Source: Neurospora crassa OR74A
Lineage: Eukaryota > Ascomycota > Sordariomycetes > Sordariales > Sordariaceae
Assembly (NCBI RefSeq): GCF_000182925.2
Contig: NC_026505.1
Coordinates: 248,001-312,000 of the forward strand
Direction of reading: 5' to 3'
Length of the DNA: 64,000 nucleotides
The translations under genes and the position numbers were made by a program. Of this stretch, positions 61,101-64,000 are shown piece by piece. The notes below the pieces were generated by a model. It did no database searches. It was not told where the DNA came from and worked only from the letters and a program-made list of their open reading frames with translations. The number at the start of each line of letters is the position of its first letter. Position 1 is the first letter of the stretch.

Positions 61101-63971
61101 CCATTCCACGATTCGTAAGCAACTCGAGCGATGAAAAAGACTTGTTTAAGCGAGTCGTTTATTCCGTCACCGTCGTCATACTCGGAACAACCGAGGCAGT
61201 CTCCAGAACCCGCTCACATGCTGATTGCGCTGCTCGCGTGACCCCTCCTTTGGTGAAGCGGAGCTGTAGTCTACAAAGGTCTACCGGACAAGACCGCACC
61301 GCTGCCATTTTCTGACTCGAACACATCACACACGGTGTGTGCATCTGGTTGTCTCTCAACCAAGACCTAATCTTGTCCCGAGACATACAATCTTCCCCCC
61401 TGTGGCCCCGTTGCTCTCTGGATCTGGCCCTGGCCTTACACTACACAAGCAGAAACGAACGCCCAGACCCAAAATTTCACGAGACCGTACCTACACTACA
61501 ATAGACTCCGGAAATGCCTTTTACTACGCTAGAACGCTAGCGAGTACAAGACCAGACCGTTACCAGATGGTGTAACGGACCGAGAAGGCAGACTACAATC
61601 CAATCCAGTCCGGTCCAGAAGCAGCGAGGCGCAGGCACGGACACACAAAAGTCATTACAAACTTGGCTTTTCACTGTCCCGCCCGTGTGTGTGTGATTTT
61701 CCCTGGGCAGGGTGAATTGAGTGAAAGATCTCGTCAGTGCTCTGTGTGTTTTACCCCTGAGCCAGGGGGTGGAGGGGGAACTACGGACACTGGACAGGGG
61801 GCGCCGGCCTCAGCAAGCGAGAAACGAACAAGACAAGACAAGCGTTGTGCAAGGCCCGCCGCCCTGAAAGCAAAGCAACGAAAACAAGCCGCGCCGCAAC
61901 CGTTGGCATCGCCTCACATTAGGGCTCTTTCTTTTTTTTTTGCTTATTTGGAAAAGAAAACATTGCGATTCAGCGAGGCAATTTCGCCTTCAACACGACA
62001 CCAACTTGTCCGTCGCGAAACAAGGACGGTGGCGTTTTGTGTTCGGGAGTACGGACCGGTACTGGGCAAACAAAATACATTCCAAAATCCCCTCCCGGTC
62101 TCAGTCCGCCGATATCACCGAGAGACAAAGACGGCGGGGCTGCTGCTGCTGCTTGCAAGAAGTGGTTTCTGGAATTGTTTGAGAAAAGCACATACACTAC
62201 ACGACACTACACTAACAAGTGCACCTTTCGGGGCCCGCTCACTCCTCGTTTGAATCGATGATCGACAGCAAAAAGGGCTGTGTTGAATAGTGTATACTAC
62301 TTCCCCCGGCGTTTTCGTCACTTTTACTCCTTGCCTTGTTTCCAAGCGTTGCAAGCCAAGTGCCAACTCTATTTTTGTCGGGTCGTTTGGATCTCCCGTG
62401 TCCAACTCCACGCATCGATTCCACTGGAACTGAAGCGAATGACAACATCTTTCCACTTGCCAGAAAGGAAGCCAAGGTCGAATGTCGATAGCTGAGTTGA
62501 GGAAGAAGTGAAATTTTGGAAAGTTCCGTCCCGTCAACTACCATACTAGTATCATCCAAAGGAAGGACGGGACGACAAGTGACGACCGTGTAGGGGATCC
62601 AATCGGATGGGACAATTGAGAATCCTTCAGTTCAAGGAGGTCCCGTCGTCGCTTGTCATTGTTGTCGAAGCGGGATTGAAGACGACCGGCCGAAACAAAG
62701 CCTCATCAAATAGGGGTCAATCACCCTATCCTATATTTCAAAAGATTACATACCGCAGACCCAATACCTACGTGCCTACCTCTACCTAGCGCGCTTCGGA
62801 ATCCCTTCTCAGTGCAGAAGGTGGTGCTTTTGCATTGCAGAAACAAGACGGACGGGAAGTCCGGCCGGGGTTACAACGATAGCGGCCGCAGGATCGCAAC
62901 ATCCGGCAGCCATCGTACAGCCTGGAGACAGGGGGGTGGGTTGGATTGAAGAAAAGAAGAAGAGAAGGGAAGGTAGCATCGCATTCACATCGCATCGGGT
63001 CGGTCAAAAGAACAAAAGAAACAACCCTTGGTCACTGTCCACAGTTACAGTTGGCTGGCTCACTGGCTGGCTGCTCCAGCTGTTTGGAACACTCACTCGG
63101 CTGCAAGTGCAAGGGAAGGGAACAAACTCGACCAACGAAGAAGAAGCGGTTCACGCCCCCCGGGTGCAGGTCCTGTCCTATCAACCCCGAATTGACCCTA
63201 GAGGTAGGTACCTCTACCTCTACCCCCCCGGCTAAGGTGCACAAGGTTCGGGTGTACCTTACAGGCTTGGTCCCGTCGGTCGGATAGGGTGGAGGATCTT
63301 CCGCTGTTAGTGGTTTAGTGCGCTGTTTCCAACGACCTACACAGCGGGGTCGGCTACACTAGCGGGGGGAAGTGGAAGGGGGTGCACGGACCTTCTTACC
63401 TTTACCTCTACCCTCCGTCTAGCACTGCACCCTGAGGAATCTCCATTCCCGTCGGGCGACCAGTGGGCAGAGGGCAGAGGGCAGGCACAGCTTTGTAGCA
63501 AACCCCTGCCCACACACCGGCAGTTCCATTGGAAAATCAGGAGACGGGGGGAGGGGGGAACACCCTAACTGGGACACACAAGCGGGCAGAGAGAGACGAG
63601 GGACGGGCGGGAAAGAGACAGGGACGAGAGGGAGGGAAAAAAAAAAAAAAAAAAAAAAAAAAGAGTTTGTTTCATTCCAAACTGTGACCGTGACCCCGTC
63701 TCCATCCATCCTCCGCCCCGTCTCGGGAAACGAGTGAGGAACACCTACCCACTACCTCTACCTTGCCTACCTACCTACCTCACGTACACTACTCCCTACC
63801 TCCATACAGTACTTCGTTACGTCGGGTACCTAGCTAGAGGTAGCTGAAACCCTGCTGGCTCTGTGTCTGGCCTGGGCTGCCCTGGCTGCCTGGCTGAGTG
63901 CCCTCCCTGCCTTCCATGTCCACCAGGACGACCGGCCCAGATTCCCTCACGTACCTTACCGTACCGTAAAG
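58180..63971. other. Gene-poor right part; scattered coding-like fragments
   Basis: Nearly 5.8 kb without an intact gene. On minus, 59346-59603 gives a cysteine-containing run (NVTCGTSNQAWQNYIV; GNCLPEVCTDQ), and 58622-59160 gives hydrophobic text (HLVITEFTPIILQGLLNLYQQLPATFW) continuing in another frame (FFKDSNQPGKLIGVFQSVRAVFTMFY); both could be decayed gene pieces. From about 60.6 kb onward the DNA looks like a long promoter or leader: CT/CA-rich, with an A run at 63639-63663 and ACCT words. The long frame 61663-62253 (+) has no family features. Confidence 0.45.
63639..63663. repeat. Poly(A) tract
   Basis: About 25 consecutive A bases within purine-rich DNA (GGAGGGAAAA...). Confidence 0.9.
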
Positions 63972-64000
63972 ATGGAGTTCCTGTCAGGCTATGCAGCCGC
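63972..64000 (+). CDS. Possible start of a gene leaving the window
   Basis: ATGGAGTTCCTGTCAGGC at the very end would encode MEFLSGYAA. It follows a long leader-like, gene-free stretch and has an A at the -3 position. Nine codons cannot identify anything. Confidence 0.2.

Noticed and set aside
61663-62253. 196-codon plus-strand frame near the right edge
   Set aside because: Composition follows CA/CT-rich DNA, no motif, and several frames are open at once; reads as leader or promoter DNA.

Overview
The window is nuclear DNA of a filamentous ascomycete (Pezizomycotina, most likely a Sordariomycete). The evidence is short GT-AG introns (about 46-115 bp, one of 263 bp) with CTAAC/CTGAC branch sites, a Zn2Cys6 regulator, a cerato-platanin, and an AT-rich block carrying the signature of repeat-induced point mutation (RIP). 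All genes below were read by eye. Exon boundaries were chosen so that splice sites, phase and family sequence agree.

Layout. 1-6,575: two minus-strand paralogues of a fungal family I know only as uncharacterised, sharing an N-terminal domain and an intron at the same place. 6,578-18,503: one very AT-rich element of about 11.9 kb, bounded by imperfect terminal inverted repeats and a TA duplication. It holds a ruined coiled-coil gene, a ruined transposase-like gene and a nested inverted repeat. 18,506-22,169: gene-poor, with one decayed repeat-coding stretch. 22,170-27,301: conserved housekeeping genes, namely Rrp15 (60S ribosome assembly), mitochondrial [2Fe-2S] ferredoxin Yah1, and the mitochondrial fusion protein Ugo1. 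The last two are divergent and share one upstream region. 29,347-33,725: a stand-alone thioesterase, a less certain hypothetical gene, and two overlapping minus-strand models. 33,726-39,934: a gene desert full of ACCT/AGGT microsatellites, with one MITE-like inverted repeat. 39,935-42,237: a Zn2Cys6 transcription factor that I read as the COL-26/BglR/AmyR-type regulator of glucose and polysaccharide response. 42,238-55,183: almost 13 kb with no convincing gene. 55,184-58,179: two secreted-protein genes, a cerato-platanin (+) and a GPGPGNCGR-type cysteine-containing protein (-). The second lacks an acceptor AG behind its signal-peptide exon. 58,180-64,000: gene-poor, possibly ending in the first codons of a gene that leaves the window.

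How they fit. Yah1 and Ugo1 are both mitochondrial and Rrp15 is nucleolar, so 22-27 kb is ordinary core genome. The secreted proteins and the regulator lie among long, microsatellite-rich spacers, while the RIP-mutated element forms a separate AT-rich island. I saw no convincing tRNA, rRNA, CRISPR or secondary-metabolite cluster. The least explained items are the large TIR element with its palindromic subterminal motifs, the paralogue pair, and the lost splice site.
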